Below are positions 21,898 through 28,151 of a stretch of DNA of 28,151 nt, piece after piece. This stretch comes from Candidatus Brocadiaceae bacterium (GTDB lineage Bacteria; Planctomycetota; Brocadiia; SM23-32). The notes under the pieces were generated by a model, which was given only the letters and a program-made list of their open reading frames with translations, was not told the DNA's origin and made no database searches. Position 1 is the first letter of the stretch, and each line of letters begins with the position of its first letter. A program made the position numbers and the translations under genes. The DNA lies in assembly GCA_030615435.1 (NCBI GenBank), contig JAUWZH010000003.1:1-28151 (forward strand), in the 5' to 3' direction.

Positions 21898-22184
21898 AGA
21901 TGGATGTCCACCAGGTCATCAAGAGGCCCCTGCACAGCGAGAAAAGCGTGGCGGCCATAGGCACGAGCAACCAGTACCACTTCGAGGTGGATCGGCGAGC
22001 GGGCAAGAGAGACGTCCGTCAGGCTATCGAAGATATGTTCCCCAACGTCCATGTGCTGAAGGTCAACACCCTGTGGATGCGAGGCAAGCCGCGGCGGAGG
22101 GGTTACACCCGCGGGCGCACCAAGGACCGCAAGAAAGCCATCGTGAAGTTGAAAGAGGGCGAGAGCATTGACATCGGCTATTGA
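21894..22184 (+). CDS. rplW: 50S ribosomal protein L23
   Basis: L23 sits at the tunnel exit and docks trigger factor and the signal recognition particle; 96 aa. It has VIKRPLHSEKS at the N-terminus, the strand YHFEVDRRAGKRDVRQAIE, and MRGKPRRRGYTRGRTKDRKK in the basic region. The ATG at 21894 overlaps the rplD stop by 4 nt, a typical coupled junction. A second ATG two codons later is possible. Confidence 0.96.
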   Translation: MKMDVHQVIKRPLHSEKSVAAIGTSNQYHFEVDRRAGKRDVRQAIEDMFPNVHVLKVNTLWMRGKPRRRGYTRGRTKDRKKAIVKLKEGESIDIGY

Positions 22185-22216
22185 GAGAGCCGAAAGGATA
22201 GGGAGGGAGTAAGGCC

Positions 22217-23044
22217 GTGGCGCTGAAACTCTACAAACCGACTACTCCGGCCCGCAGGGGCATGACCGGCAGTGGGTTCTCCGAAATAACGCAGAGCAAG
22301 CCGGAGAAGTCCCTGCTGCGGCCCCTGAAGAGAACCGGCGGGCGCAACGGCCAGGGCAGAATGACCGCCCGGCACCGTGGCGGCGGACACAAGAGGCGTT
22401 ACCGCCTCATAGACTTCCGGCGCCGCGATAAGGACGGCGTCCCGGCGACCGTTCAGTCCATACAGTACGACCCGAACCGCACCACCCGCATCGCCCTGGT
22501 GCAGTACAGCGACGGGGAGAGGCGCTATGTTCTGGCTCCGGCCGGACTGAAGGTCGGGGATACGGTGCTCAATGGCGACAAGGTGGAGCCGCGCACGGGC
22601 AATTGCATGAACCTCATGAGCGTGCCGCTGGGGCTGTTCGTTCACAATGTGGAGCTCAAGCCGGGCGGAGGAGGCAAGATCGTGCGCAGCGCCGGCACTT
22701 CAGCTCAGGTGAGCGCCCGGGAAGGCAAGTACGTGCATCTGATCATGCCCAGCGGCGAAGTGCGGCGTGTCCTCGGCTCGTGTCGTGGCACGATAGGACA
22801 GCTCAGCAACATCGAACACGAAGCGGAGAACCTCGGCAAGGCAGGGCGCAGCCGCTGGCTCGGCCGACGCCCCAAGGTGCGGGGGAAAGCCATGAATCCC
22901 GTCGCTCATCCGATGGGCGGCGGCGAGGGCCGAAGCAATGGCGGCCGCCACCCCTGTTCCCGCACCGGCCTGCTGGCCAAGGGAGGGAAAACCAGAAACC
23001 CCCGCAAGTACAGCAATCGTCTCATCCTCAGAAGGAGGAAATAG
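22217..23044 (+). CDS. rplB: 50S ribosomal protein L2
   Basis: L2 is a core protein needed for subunit association and peptidyl transferase assembly; 275 aa. The conserved blocks are RPLKRTGGRNGQGRMTARHR, GGGHKRRYRLIDFRR, YDPNRTTRIALV, and the C-terminal MNPVAHPMGGGEGR. In E. coli the last block reads NPVDHPHGGGEGR, so Asp228 is Ala and the second His is Met here, while His229 is kept. I recall the HPM form from planctomycete L2. The GTG start at 22217 has purine-rich GGGAGG further upstream and fits the family N-terminus. Confidence 0.97.
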   Translation: MALKLYKPTTPARRGMTGSGFSEITQSKPEKSLLRPLKRTGGRNGQGRMTARHRGGGHKRRYRLIDFRRRDKDGVPATVQSIQYDPNRTTRIALVQYSDGERRYVLAPAGLKVGDTVLNGDKVEPRTGNCMNLMSVPLGLFVHNVELKPGGGGKIVRSAGTSAQVSAREGKYVHLIMPSGEVRRVLGSCRGTIGQLSNIEHEAENLGKAGRSRWLGRRPKVRGKAMNPVAHPMGGGEGRSNGGRHPCSRTGLLAKGGKTRNPRKYSNRLILRRRK

Positions 23045-23051
23045 GGCAGCC

Positions 23052-23348
23052 GTGAGCCGATCCCTTAAGAAAGGTCCGTACGTGGACGAGAAGCTGCTGA
23101 AGAAAGTCCTCATGCAGAAGGACACGGGCGATCGTGAGCCTCTGAAGACCTGGGCTCGCGCCTGCATGATAGTCCCTGACTTCGTCGGACATGCCTTTCA
23201 CGTGCACAACGGAAGGAGGTTCGAGAGGGTCTTCGTCACAGAAGACATGGTGGGACACAGGCTCGGGGAGTTCGCCCCGACCCGCACCTTCAGGGGCCAC
23301 GGGGGCCGCCGGAGGGCCGCGGAGGAAGGGCGCAGCACTCGATCCTGA
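23052..23348 (+). CDS. rpsS: 30S ribosomal protein S19
   Basis: S19 is in the 30S head near S13 and the A-site finger; 98 aa. The GTG at 23052 opens VSRSLKKGPYVDEKLLKK, the family start, 7 nt after rplB. AAGGAGG lies at the end of rplB, about 13 nt upstream. Later landmarks are RACMIVPDFVGHAFHVHNG and EDMVGHRLGEFAPTRTFRGH. It ends with a short Arg/Glu-rich tail. Confidence 0.96.
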   Translation: MSRSLKKGPYVDEKLLKKVLMQKDTGDREPLKTWARACMIVPDFVGHAFHVHNGRRFERVFVTEDMVGHRLGEFAPTRTFRGHGGRRRAAEEGRSTRS

Positions 23349-23387
23349 CGCCGAGGCTTGGCTGCCGCTTGCATTGTGGAGATGCAA

Positions 23388-23723
23388 ATGGAATTCACGG
23401 CGAGATATCAATACGCCAGTATCTCCCCGCGCAAGGTCAAGAACATGGCCAACCTGATACGCGGCAAACACGTCAACGATGCCCTACAGATGCTGCGCAT
23501 GAGCAACGAGAGGGCAGCGTACATCCTGGACAAGGTGCTGCGCTCGGCCGTGGCTAATGCGGACGAGAGCCTGGAAGCGGACATGGAGAACCTCCGGATC
23601 AAGGAGAGCCGTGTGGACTGCGCCCCGACGCGCAAGAAGTCGCGATTCAGGGCGAGAGGCCGGACGACGGTGGAGCGCTGCCGTGCCAGTCACATAAGCA
23701 TCGTGCTTGAGGACGGACAATAG
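23388..23723 (+). CDS. rplV: 50S ribosomal protein L22
   Basis: L22 contributes a beta-hairpin to the exit tunnel; 111 aa, the usual length. It shows ISPRKVKNMANLIRGKHV, NERAAYILDKVLRSAVANA, and the hairpin and basic end SRFRARGRTTVERCRASHIS. I chose the ATG at 23388 for GGAG about 7 nt upstream and for length. A TTG at 23358 would add ten residues unlike the family. It lies 39 nt after rpsS. Confidence 0.96.
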   Translation: MEFTARYQYASISPRKVKNMANLIRGKHVNDALQMLRMSNERAAYILDKVLRSAVANADESLEADMENLRIKESRVDCAPTRKKSRFRARGRTTVERCRASHISIVLEDGQ

Positions 23724-23739
23724 GGGCAGAGGAGGAGTC

Positions 23740-24411
23740 ATGGGACAGAAAGTTTGCCCGACAGGGCTGAGAATTGGCATTACCGAAAACTGGCGGTCCC
23801 GTTGGTACGCCACAAAGGACAAGTTCGGCGATTTCGTGGTCGAGGATGAGAAGATTCGTCGGTTCATCAAGAAGAACTATTATTTCGCAGGCGTGCCCAA
23901 GATAGAGATCGAGAGGACGCGCGAGCAGTTGCGGGTGATTGTTCACAGCGCGAGGCCGGGACTGTTGATCGGTCGCAAAGGTGTCGAGGTGGAGCGGCTC
24001 AAGTTGGACCTGGAGGACCTCACGGGGCGAACCGTGGACATCAGCGTGGAGGAGGTGCGCCAGCCTGAACTGAGCGCGCAGCTCGTGGCTGAAAACGTCG
24101 CGCAGCAACTGCTGCGGCGCTCCTCATTCCGACAAACCATCAAGAAGGTCGCCGACATGACGATGGACGCGGGCGCCGAAGGGGCCCACATCAAGATCGC
24201 CGGTCGCCTCGGCGGCTCTGAAATGTCGAGAAAGGCAGACGTCATCCGCGGGAGCATACCTCTGAACACCCTCATCGCGAAGGTGGACTACGGTTTCGCC
24301 GCGGCTCAGACCAAATACGGAACCATCGGCGTGAAGGTCTGGATCAACACGGGCAAGATACCCCCTGGGACGAAGATGCCGGAGGGCCCGCAAGATGCCG
24401 CAGATGCCTAA
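23740..24411 (+). CDS. rpsC: 30S ribosomal protein S3
   Basis: S3 lies at the mRNA entry of the 30S subunit; 223 aa. It begins MGQKVCPTGLRIGITENW. The KH domain loop GRKG is at 78-81. The C-terminal domain shows GAEGAHIKIAGRLGGSEMSR, followed by RGSIPLNTLIAKVDYG and GTIGVKVWIN. The ATG at 23740 has AGGAGGAG directly upstream. The 3' end overlaps rplP by 17 nt. Confidence 0.97.
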   Translation: MGQKVCPTGLRIGITENWRSRWYATKDKFGDFVVEDEKIRRFIKKNYYFAGVPKIEIERTREQLRVIVHSARPGLLIGRKGVEVERLKLDLEDLTGRTVDISVEEVRQPELSAQLVAENVAQQLLRRSSFRQTIKKVADMTMDAGAEGAHIKIAGRLGGSEMSRKADVIRGSIPLNTLIAKVDYGFAAAQTKYGTIGVKVWINTGKIPPGTKMPEGPQDAADA

Positions 24412-24814
24412 GAGAGTGAAGTACCGCAAGTCCCAGCGGGGCAAGATCCGCGGCGCAGCCAGCCGGGGCAACCGTGTGAGCTTCGGGGAGTTCGGCCTGC
24501 AAGCACTGGGAAAGGGTTGGCTCGGCTCCCACCAGATCGAGGCCGCCCGGGTCGCCATCGGGCATTACCTGCGGGACGAGGGCAAGCTCACCATCCGCGT
24601 ATTCCCGCATAAGAGCGTAACGGCGACGCCCGCAGAGACGCGCATGGGCACCGGCAAGGGAGAGCCCGTGGACTGGGTGGCGGTGGTGAAAGCAGGAACC
24701 GTAATTTTCGAGCTCGGCGGAGTGCCCGAAGAACTCGCCAGGGAAGCCTTCGCCCGGGCTTCGCACAGGATTGCCGTGAAGACGAGGATGGTGCGGCGGA
24801 GACTGAGGGTATGA
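24395..24814 (+). CDS. rplP: 50S ribosomal protein L16
   Basis: L16 helps place the A-site tRNA; 139 aa. It begins MPQMPKRVKYRKSQRGKIRG, with VSFGEFGLQALGKGWLGSHQ, then IRVFPHKSVTATPAETRMG and GVPEELAREAFARA. The Arg in RMGTGKG corresponds to the Arg hydroxylated in E. coli L16. The ATG at 24395 has GGAGGG 8 nt upstream and overlaps rpsC by 17 nt. The stop overlaps the rpmC start as ATGA. Confidence 0.97.
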   Translation: MPQMPKRVKYRKSQRGKIRGAASRGNRVSFGEFGLQALGKGWLGSHQIEAARVAIGHYLRDEGKLTIRVFPHKSVTATPAETRMGTGKGEPVDWVAVVKAGTVIFELGGVPEELAREAFARASHRIAVKTRMVRRRLRV

Positions 24815-25068
24815 AGGCAAGTGAACTGAGGGGACGGAACCCTGGCGATCTGCGCCAGGAGCTGCACGGGCTGCGCCGCCAACTGTTCGATCTGAGGTTC
24901 CAGTGGCAGGCGGAGGAAAACCCCGATATGTCCCAGGCCTGCAAGCTGAGGCGGGACATCGCCAGAATCCTCACCGTTCTGCGAGAGGTGGAACTCGCCT
25001 CCGCCGGAGCGGAGCGCCCCGAGGCTCAGGAGCCCGCCTTCGGGCAGAATCAGCGAGCAAGTGGGTGA
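24811..25068 (+). CDS. rpmC: 50S ribosomal protein L29
   Basis: L29 is a small helical protein at the tunnel exit; 85 aa. It has KASELRGRNPGDLRQELHGL, then LRRQLFDLRFQWQAEENPD and RRDIARILTVLRE. That core ends near residue 62, the usual length. The remaining 20 or so residues are a Glu/Ala/Gln-rich tail. The start is coupled to the rplP stop by a 4-nt overlap. Confidence 0.93.
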   Translation: MKASELRGRNPGDLRQELHGLRRQLFDLRFQWQAEENPDMSQACKLRRDIARILTVLREVELASAGAERPEAQEPAFGQNQRASG

Positions 25069-25075
25069 GAGCAAG

Positions 25076-25381
25076 ATGAAAAGAAGAGCACGAGGCGTCG
25101 TTGCCAGCGACAGGATGGACAAGACCCTCACCGTGACCGTGGAGAAGATCAAGCGGCATCGCCGTTACGGCAAGTACGTGAGGCGCCGGTCAACCTTCAA
25201 GGCGCACGATCCGCACAACGACGCCCGAGCGGGAGACCTCGTTGAAATCGAAGAGACCCGTCCGCTTTCCAAAACCAAGTCCTGGAGACTCGTGCGAATC
25301 CTGCGACGTAGCACCAGGCTGGAAGCCGCAACGCAGCAGGAAGCCCCGGCAGGAGCCGAGGAGGAACTCGCCCAGGGATAA
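25076..25381 (+). CDS. rpsQ: 30S ribosomal protein S17
   Basis: S17 is a primary binder of 16S rRNA; 101 aa with an OB fold. Family blocks are RGVVASDRMDKTLTVTVE, RRYGKYVRRRSTFKAHD, GDLVEIEETRPLSKTKSWRL. The last 15 to 20 residues are an acidic Ala/Glu extension. The ATG at 25076 is preferred, with GGTGAGA about 6 nt upstream. An in-frame GTG at 25061 would add five residues and overlap rpmC by 8 nt. Confidence 0.95.
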   Translation: MKRRARGVVASDRMDKTLTVTVEKIKRHRRYGKYVRRRSTFKAHDPHNDARAGDLVEIEETRPLSKTKSWRLVRILRRSTRLEAATQQEAPAGAEEELAQG

Positions 25382-25419
25382 TGGAGCTTCACTGACCCTT
25401 GGCAGCACTGGCGATCATC

Positions 25420-25788
25420 ATGATAATGGAACAGACAGTGTTGGATGTTGCAGATAACACCGGGGCCAAAACGGTGAGGTGCTTCAAGGTGTTGGGGGGC
25501 ACGCGGCGGCGATATGCCCGCGTCGGCGACGTGGTCGTGGGCAGCGTGCAGAAAGCCATCCCGGGCAGCGAAGTAAAGCAGGGGGAAGTGGTGCGCGGGG
25601 TGATCGTGCGAACCAAATCGGTCATACGCCGCACCGACGGAAGCTACGTGCGATTTGACCGCAACGCGATCGTCCTGCTCCTGCCGGACGGCAACCCGAG
25701 AGGCACGCGCATATTGGGAGCCGTACCCAGAGAGCTGCGTCAGAAGAACTTCATGAGAATCGTCAGCCTCGCAGCCGAAGTCGTCTGA
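25420..25788 (+). CDS. rplN: 50S ribosomal protein L14
   Basis: L14 lies at the subunit interface and binds the silencing factor RsfS in many bacteria; 122 aa, the standard length. It has QTVLDVADNTGAKTVRCFKV, RRYARVGDVVVGSVQKAIP, and the C-terminal GTRILGAVPRELR. The ATG at 25420 matches family length. An ATG two codons later and a TTG at 25399 are alternatives. No strong Shine-Dalgarno is present. Confidence 0.96.
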   Translation: MIMEQTVLDVADNTGAKTVRCFKVLGGTRRRYARVGDVVVGSVQKAIPGSEVKQGEVVRGVIVRTKSVIRRTDGSYVRFDRNAIVLLLPDGNPRGTRILGAVPRELRQKNFMRIVSLAAEVV

Positions 25789-25812
25789 GCATTCGTCGGA
25801 GGAGCAACAACA

Positions 25813-26160
25813 ATGGGTGCAAAACTCCGGGTTCGGCGCGACGACATGGTGGAAGTGATAACTGGAAACTACAAGGGCGTGCGCGGCCGGATCTTGAGTG
25901 CCCGGCCCAGGGAAGGCAAGGTCGTGGTGGAAGGGGTCGGTATGGTCTGGAAGCACGTCAAGCCAACCCGACAACATCCGCGCGGCGGGCGCATCGAGCG
26001 GGAAGCGCCCATCCAGGCATCGAACGTGATGCTGCTTTGCCAGAACAAGGAATGCGAGCGCTATGACCGGCCCGTTCGCATACGGATGCTCCTGAGTCCC
26101 GACCGCTCGAAGAGCCGCGTCTGCACGAAGTGCGGCAGGGCAATCGTTACGGAGGAATAG
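25813..26160 (+). CDS. rplX: 50S ribosomal protein L24 with a four-cysteine motif
   Basis: L24 is an assembly initiator near the tunnel exit; 115 aa. A KOW motif is at about 13-30 (VEVITGNYKGVRGRIL), and VWKHVKPTRQHPRGG is typical. The C-terminal part has C76 and C81 (CX4C) and C104 and C107 (CX2C), a likely zinc ribbon. Many bacterial L24 proteins have a CX2C pair in the first position instead. The ATG at 25813 has GGAGGAG about 8 nt upstream. Confidence 0.96.
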   Translation: MGAKLRVRRDDMVEVITGNYKGVRGRILSARPREGKVVVEGVGMVWKHVKPTRQHPRGGRIEREAPIQASNVMLLCQNKECERYDRPVRIRMLLSPDRSKSRVCTKCGRAIVTEE

Positions 26161-26204
26161 GGACCCCGAGATGCTGGGCGTGAGGGCAGAAAACGGGCAG
26201 AGCG

Positions 26205-26234
26205 ATGAGTGAGGATACCCAGATTCAGGTGTAG
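26205..26234 (+). other. Nine-codon frame ending two codons before rplE, in the same frame
   Basis: ATG at 26205 reads nine codons (MSEDTQIQV) to TAG at 26232-26234. The proposed rplE GTG at 26238 is in the same frame, two codons after the TAG. It may be a chance frame, a short coupling leader, or the cut-off former N-terminus of L5. No strong ribosome-binding site precedes it. Confidence 0.25.
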
Positions 26235-26237
26235 CCG

Positions 26238-26783
26238 GTGAGCGAACCTCGCCTGCTGACGCGGTTCCGTCAGGAAACCGTGGCGCAGTTGATGAAGCGC
26301 CTTGGCCTGGAGAATGCCCTCGCCGTGCCGGCCTTGAGCAAGATAGCGCTCAACATCGGCGTCGGCAGCGCAAAGGACGACGAGAAGGTTCTGAAAGAAG
26401 CCTGCTTGGTGCTCAGCACCGCCTCGGGTCAGAAAGCGATCACCACCATTGCGCGCAAGAGCGTTGCCGGTTTCGCCCTGCGGGCCGGTGCGACGATCGG
26501 GTGCAAGGTAACGCTGCGACGCCGGCGGATGTACGAGTTCCTGGATCGCCTCATCAGCGTCGTGCTGCCCCGCATCCGGGACTTCAGAGGACTCTCCACC
26601 GACTCCTTCGACGGACATGGGAATTACAGCCTCGGCATCCGTGAGCACTTCGTGTTCCCGGAGATGGACCCGGACGCAGTGGACAATGTTTACGGGATGG
26701 ACGTTACGATCTGCACTACGGCAAGGACAGACCCCGAAGCGCTGGAGCTGCTCTCGCTGCTCGGCATGCCGTTCCGGCGGTAG
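26238..26783 (+). CDS. rplE: 50S ribosomal protein L5
   Basis: L5 binds 5S rRNA and contacts P-site tRNA; 181 aa. It has PRLLTRFRQETVAQLMKRLG, then LSKIALNIGVGSA, the loop around TIARKSVAGFALRAGATIG, and LRRRRMYEFLDRLISVVLPR. YSLGIREHFVFPEMDPD follows, as expected. The GTG at 26238 is the only good start for the family N-terminus. A purine patch (CAGGTG) lies about 7-10 nt upstream. See the in-frame TAG just before it. Confidence 0.96.
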   Translation: MSEPRLLTRFRQETVAQLMKRLGLENALAVPALSKIALNIGVGSAKDDEKVLKEACLVLSTASGQKAITTIARKSVAGFALRAGATIGCKVTLRRRRMYEFLDRLISVVLPRIRDFRGLSTDSFDGHGNYSLGIREHFVFPEMDPDAVDNVYGMDVTICTTARTDPEALELLSLLGMPFRR

Positions 26784-26824
26784 GAGCACTGCGGCACCAA
26801 AAGCTGGGAGATTGAGGGTCCCAT

Positions 26825-27010
26825 ATGGCTCGCAAAGCACTGGTAGTCAGGGCCGAGCGGAAGCCCAAGTTCTCCACACGTGGGCGGAACCGCTGCAAGC
26901 TCTGTGGACGACCGCGCGGTTACATGAGGAAATTCAAGATATGTCGCATCTGCTTCCGAAACCTGGCCAGCCGCGGCAGGATTCCGGGCGTGCGGAAGGC
27001 AAGTTGGTAG
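26825..27010 (+). CDS. rpsN: 30S ribosomal protein S14, zinc-binding type Z
   Basis: S14 lies in the 30S head; 61 aa, the short zinc-containing form. The zinc ligands are C24, C27, C40 and C43 (RCKLCGRPRG and ICRICFRNLA), and it ends GRIPGVRKASW as this type does. The ATG at 26825 has GAGGG about 6 nt upstream. A zinc-free long paralogue may exist elsewhere; none is in the window. Confidence 0.97.
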   Translation: MARKALVVRAERKPKFSTRGRNRCKLCGRPRGYMRKFKICRICFRNLASRGRIPGVRKASW

Positions 27011-27080
27011 GGGCGGCCCCGCTTCCGGCGTGCTTTGGAGCCGGCAGCAGGTTGTCCTCAGCACAAGAGGTGAATCGGAG

Positions 27081-27476
27081 ATGATGACCGATCCCATTGC
27101 AGACATGCTCACGCGCATTCGGAACGCGCTGATGGCACGGCACAAGACCGTCGAGATGCCCTCTTCCAGGGAAAAGGAAGGTATCGCAGATGTCTTGAAA
27201 ACTGAGGGATATATCGAAGAGTTCCGGGTGGCTGCGCAAGGCCCCCACAGGCTCCTGAAGCTTTACCTCAAGTACGGTCCCCTCGGCGAAGAGGTCATCC
27301 GGAGAATCGAACGCGTGTCCAGCCCGGGCAGGAGGATTTATCGCTCCGTGCAGGACATCCCGCGCGTGCAGAACGGCCTCGGCATAGCCGTCGTCTCCAC
27401 CAGCCGCGGCATCCTCAGCGATCGAGAGTGCCGAAAGCTGAACGTGGGCGGCGAAGTGCTCTGCACGGTGCTTTGA
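27081..27476 (+). CDS. rpsH: 30S ribosomal protein S8
   Basis: S8 is a primary 16S rRNA binder and in E. coli represses the spc operon; 131 aa. It begins MMTDPIADMLTRIRNALMAR and ends with VVSTSRGILSDRECRKLNVG and GEVLC, both family signatures. The ATG at 27081 has AGAGGTG 8 nt upstream. The next codon is also ATG. Earlier in-frame starts add 17 residues unlike the family. It lies 70 nt after rpsN. Confidence 0.97.
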   Translation: MMTDPIADMLTRIRNALMARHKTVEMPSSREKEGIADVLKTEGYIEEFRVAAQGPHRLLKLYLKYGPLGEEVIRRIERVSSPGRRIYRSVQDIPRVQNGLGIAVVSTSRGILSDRECRKLNVGGEVLCTVL

Positions 27477-27536
27477 TCCGACGCGAATAGTGCGGCGAGA
27501 GGGAATGCAGGGCTCGAATCGGAAGGGAAAAAGAGA

Positions 27537-28106
27537 ATGTCCAACATGAGAAAGCCCGTTCCCGTTCCCGAGGGAGTGGAGGTCGAGGTGGCGGCCCATC
27601 GCCTCAAGGTGGAGGGCCCACTCGGGGAACTCGAACATGGCATCCCCGACGCACTGGAGATTCACTACGACACTGAGAAACGCCTCATCTCCGTGAGCCG
27701 CCGCAGCGACGACCGACAGTCACGCTCCCTGCACGGGCTCTATCGCACCATTGCGGCCAACATGGTGGAGGGAGTTGCCAGAGGCTTCCAGAAGAACCTG
27801 GAGATCCACGGCATGGGATACAACGTCGCCGTGCGGAGCAACACGGTCGTCTTGCAGATCGGATTCTGCCACGCGGTGGTTGTGGACATCCCCGAAGGCA
27901 TCCAGGTTGAAGTGGAACAAGGGGCGGCCCAACCGGACAATCCGGCCAGGCTGACGGTCAAAGGACGCGACAAGGAACAGGTGGGGCAGTTCGCCGCAGA
28001 ACTCAGGGCCATCCGCCCCCCCGAGCCTTACAAGGGCAAAGGCATTCGATACGGCGGCGAACACGTCCGACGCAAGGCAGGCAAGGCGTTCGCCGGGCTG
28101 GAGTAA
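27537..28106 (+). CDS. rplF: 50S ribosomal protein L6
   Basis: L6 lies near the sarcin-ricin loop and the elongation factor site; 189 aa. It shows VPEGVEVEVAAHRLKVEGPL, SLHGLYRTIAANMVEGVARG, and the C-terminal signature EPYKGKGIRYGGEHVRRKAG. The N-terminus reads MSNMRKPVPVP instead of the usual MSRIGKKPI, and a second ATG three codons in is possible. Purine-rich GGAAGGG with an A-tract lies upstream. It is slightly longer than the usual 175-180 aa. Confidence 0.96.
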   Translation: MSNMRKPVPVPEGVEVEVAAHRLKVEGPLGELEHGIPDALEIHYDTEKRLISVSRRSDDRQSRSLHGLYRTIAANMVEGVARGFQKNLEIHGMGYNVAVRSNTVVLQIGFCHAVVVDIPEGIQVEVEQGAAQPDNPARLTVKGRDKEQVGQFAAELRAIRPPEPYKGKGIRYGGEHVRRKAGKAFAGLE

Positions 28107-28143
28107 GGACGGCCGGCCACAGCGATGCTGGAGTTGCTACAGA

Positions 28144-28151
28144 ATGGATCC
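28144..28151 (+). CDS. Possible start of the next gene, expected rplR (truncated at edge)
   Basis: L18 normally follows L6 in this cluster. The ATG at 28144 has GGAG about 10 nt upstream and yields only Met-Asp-Pro before the window ends. An ATG at 28125 reads MLELLQNGS, which does not look like L18 and has no Shine-Dalgarno. Identity rests on gene order alone. Confidence 0.25.

Noticed and set aside
1..28151. Search for CRISPR arrays, insertion sequences, integrases, toxin-antitoxin pairs or defence genes
   Set aside because: No regularly spaced repeats, transposase-like proteins, terminal inverted repeats with target duplications, or defence domains were seen. The content is housekeeping throughout.

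Overview
The window is 28.2 kb of GC-rich bacterial chromosome (roughly 60% GC or more by eye) with dense, ordinary gene packing. I see no mobile element, CRISPR array, tRNA or rRNA. A PpiC/SurA-type exported chaperone, an Rnf-type membrane redox complex and a secreted TPR/HEAT protein suggest a Gram-negative, probably anaerobic or facultative bacterium. The L2 C-terminal motif HPMGGGEGR and the LysA segment TGKKENKFG are forms I associate with Planctomycetota and related PVC or neighbouring phyla. That placement is recall-based and was not checked by a search.

Layout. (1) 1-5203, minus strand: an Rnf-centred operon in the order rnfE, rnfA, a tandem-duplicated parvulin chaperone, an AlaC-type aminotransferase, rnfC (cut by the window edge). 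A good sigma70-like promoter precedes rnfE. A small four-helix membrane protein lies upstream of it. (2) 5851-6684, plus strand: a SAM hydrolase (DUF62 family), divergent from the small membrane protein. (3) 6796-13661, minus strand: a fused E1 alpha-beta 2-oxoacid dehydrogenase, then clpX, clpP and tig (the classic tig-clpP-clpX order read on the minus strand), then a YraN/UPF0102 protein. (4) 14056-19855, plus strand: radA, lysA, a secreted TPR/HEAT-repeat protein and a sugar-phosphate isomerase/epimerase-like TIM barrel. Several of these have individual promoters. (5) 19881-28151, plus strand: the S10-spc ribosomal protein cluster, rpsJ-rplC-rplD-rplW-rplB-rpsS-rplV-rpsC-rplP-rpmC-rpsQ-rplN-rplX-rplE-rpsN-rpsH-rplF. 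It starts from a near-consensus promoter and runs off the right edge, probably into rplR.

How the parts work together. The ribosomal cluster, trigger factor and ClpXP are core protein synthesis and quality control. RadA is recombination and repair. LysA makes lysine from meso-diaminopimelate. Rnf couples ferredoxin and NAD redox to an ion gradient. The fused E1 would supply acyl groups from a 2-oxoacid, but no E2 or E3 gene is in view.

I found no convincing wholly new system. The points most worth a second look are the Rnf cluster interrupted by a chaperone and an aminotransferase, a ClpP whose Ser-Pro-Gly-Gly motif is replaced, the long structured rpsJ-rplC spacer with an orphan strong Shine-Dalgarno, a 14-nt direct repeat linking the radA promoter and start codon, and the internally duplicated parvulin protein.
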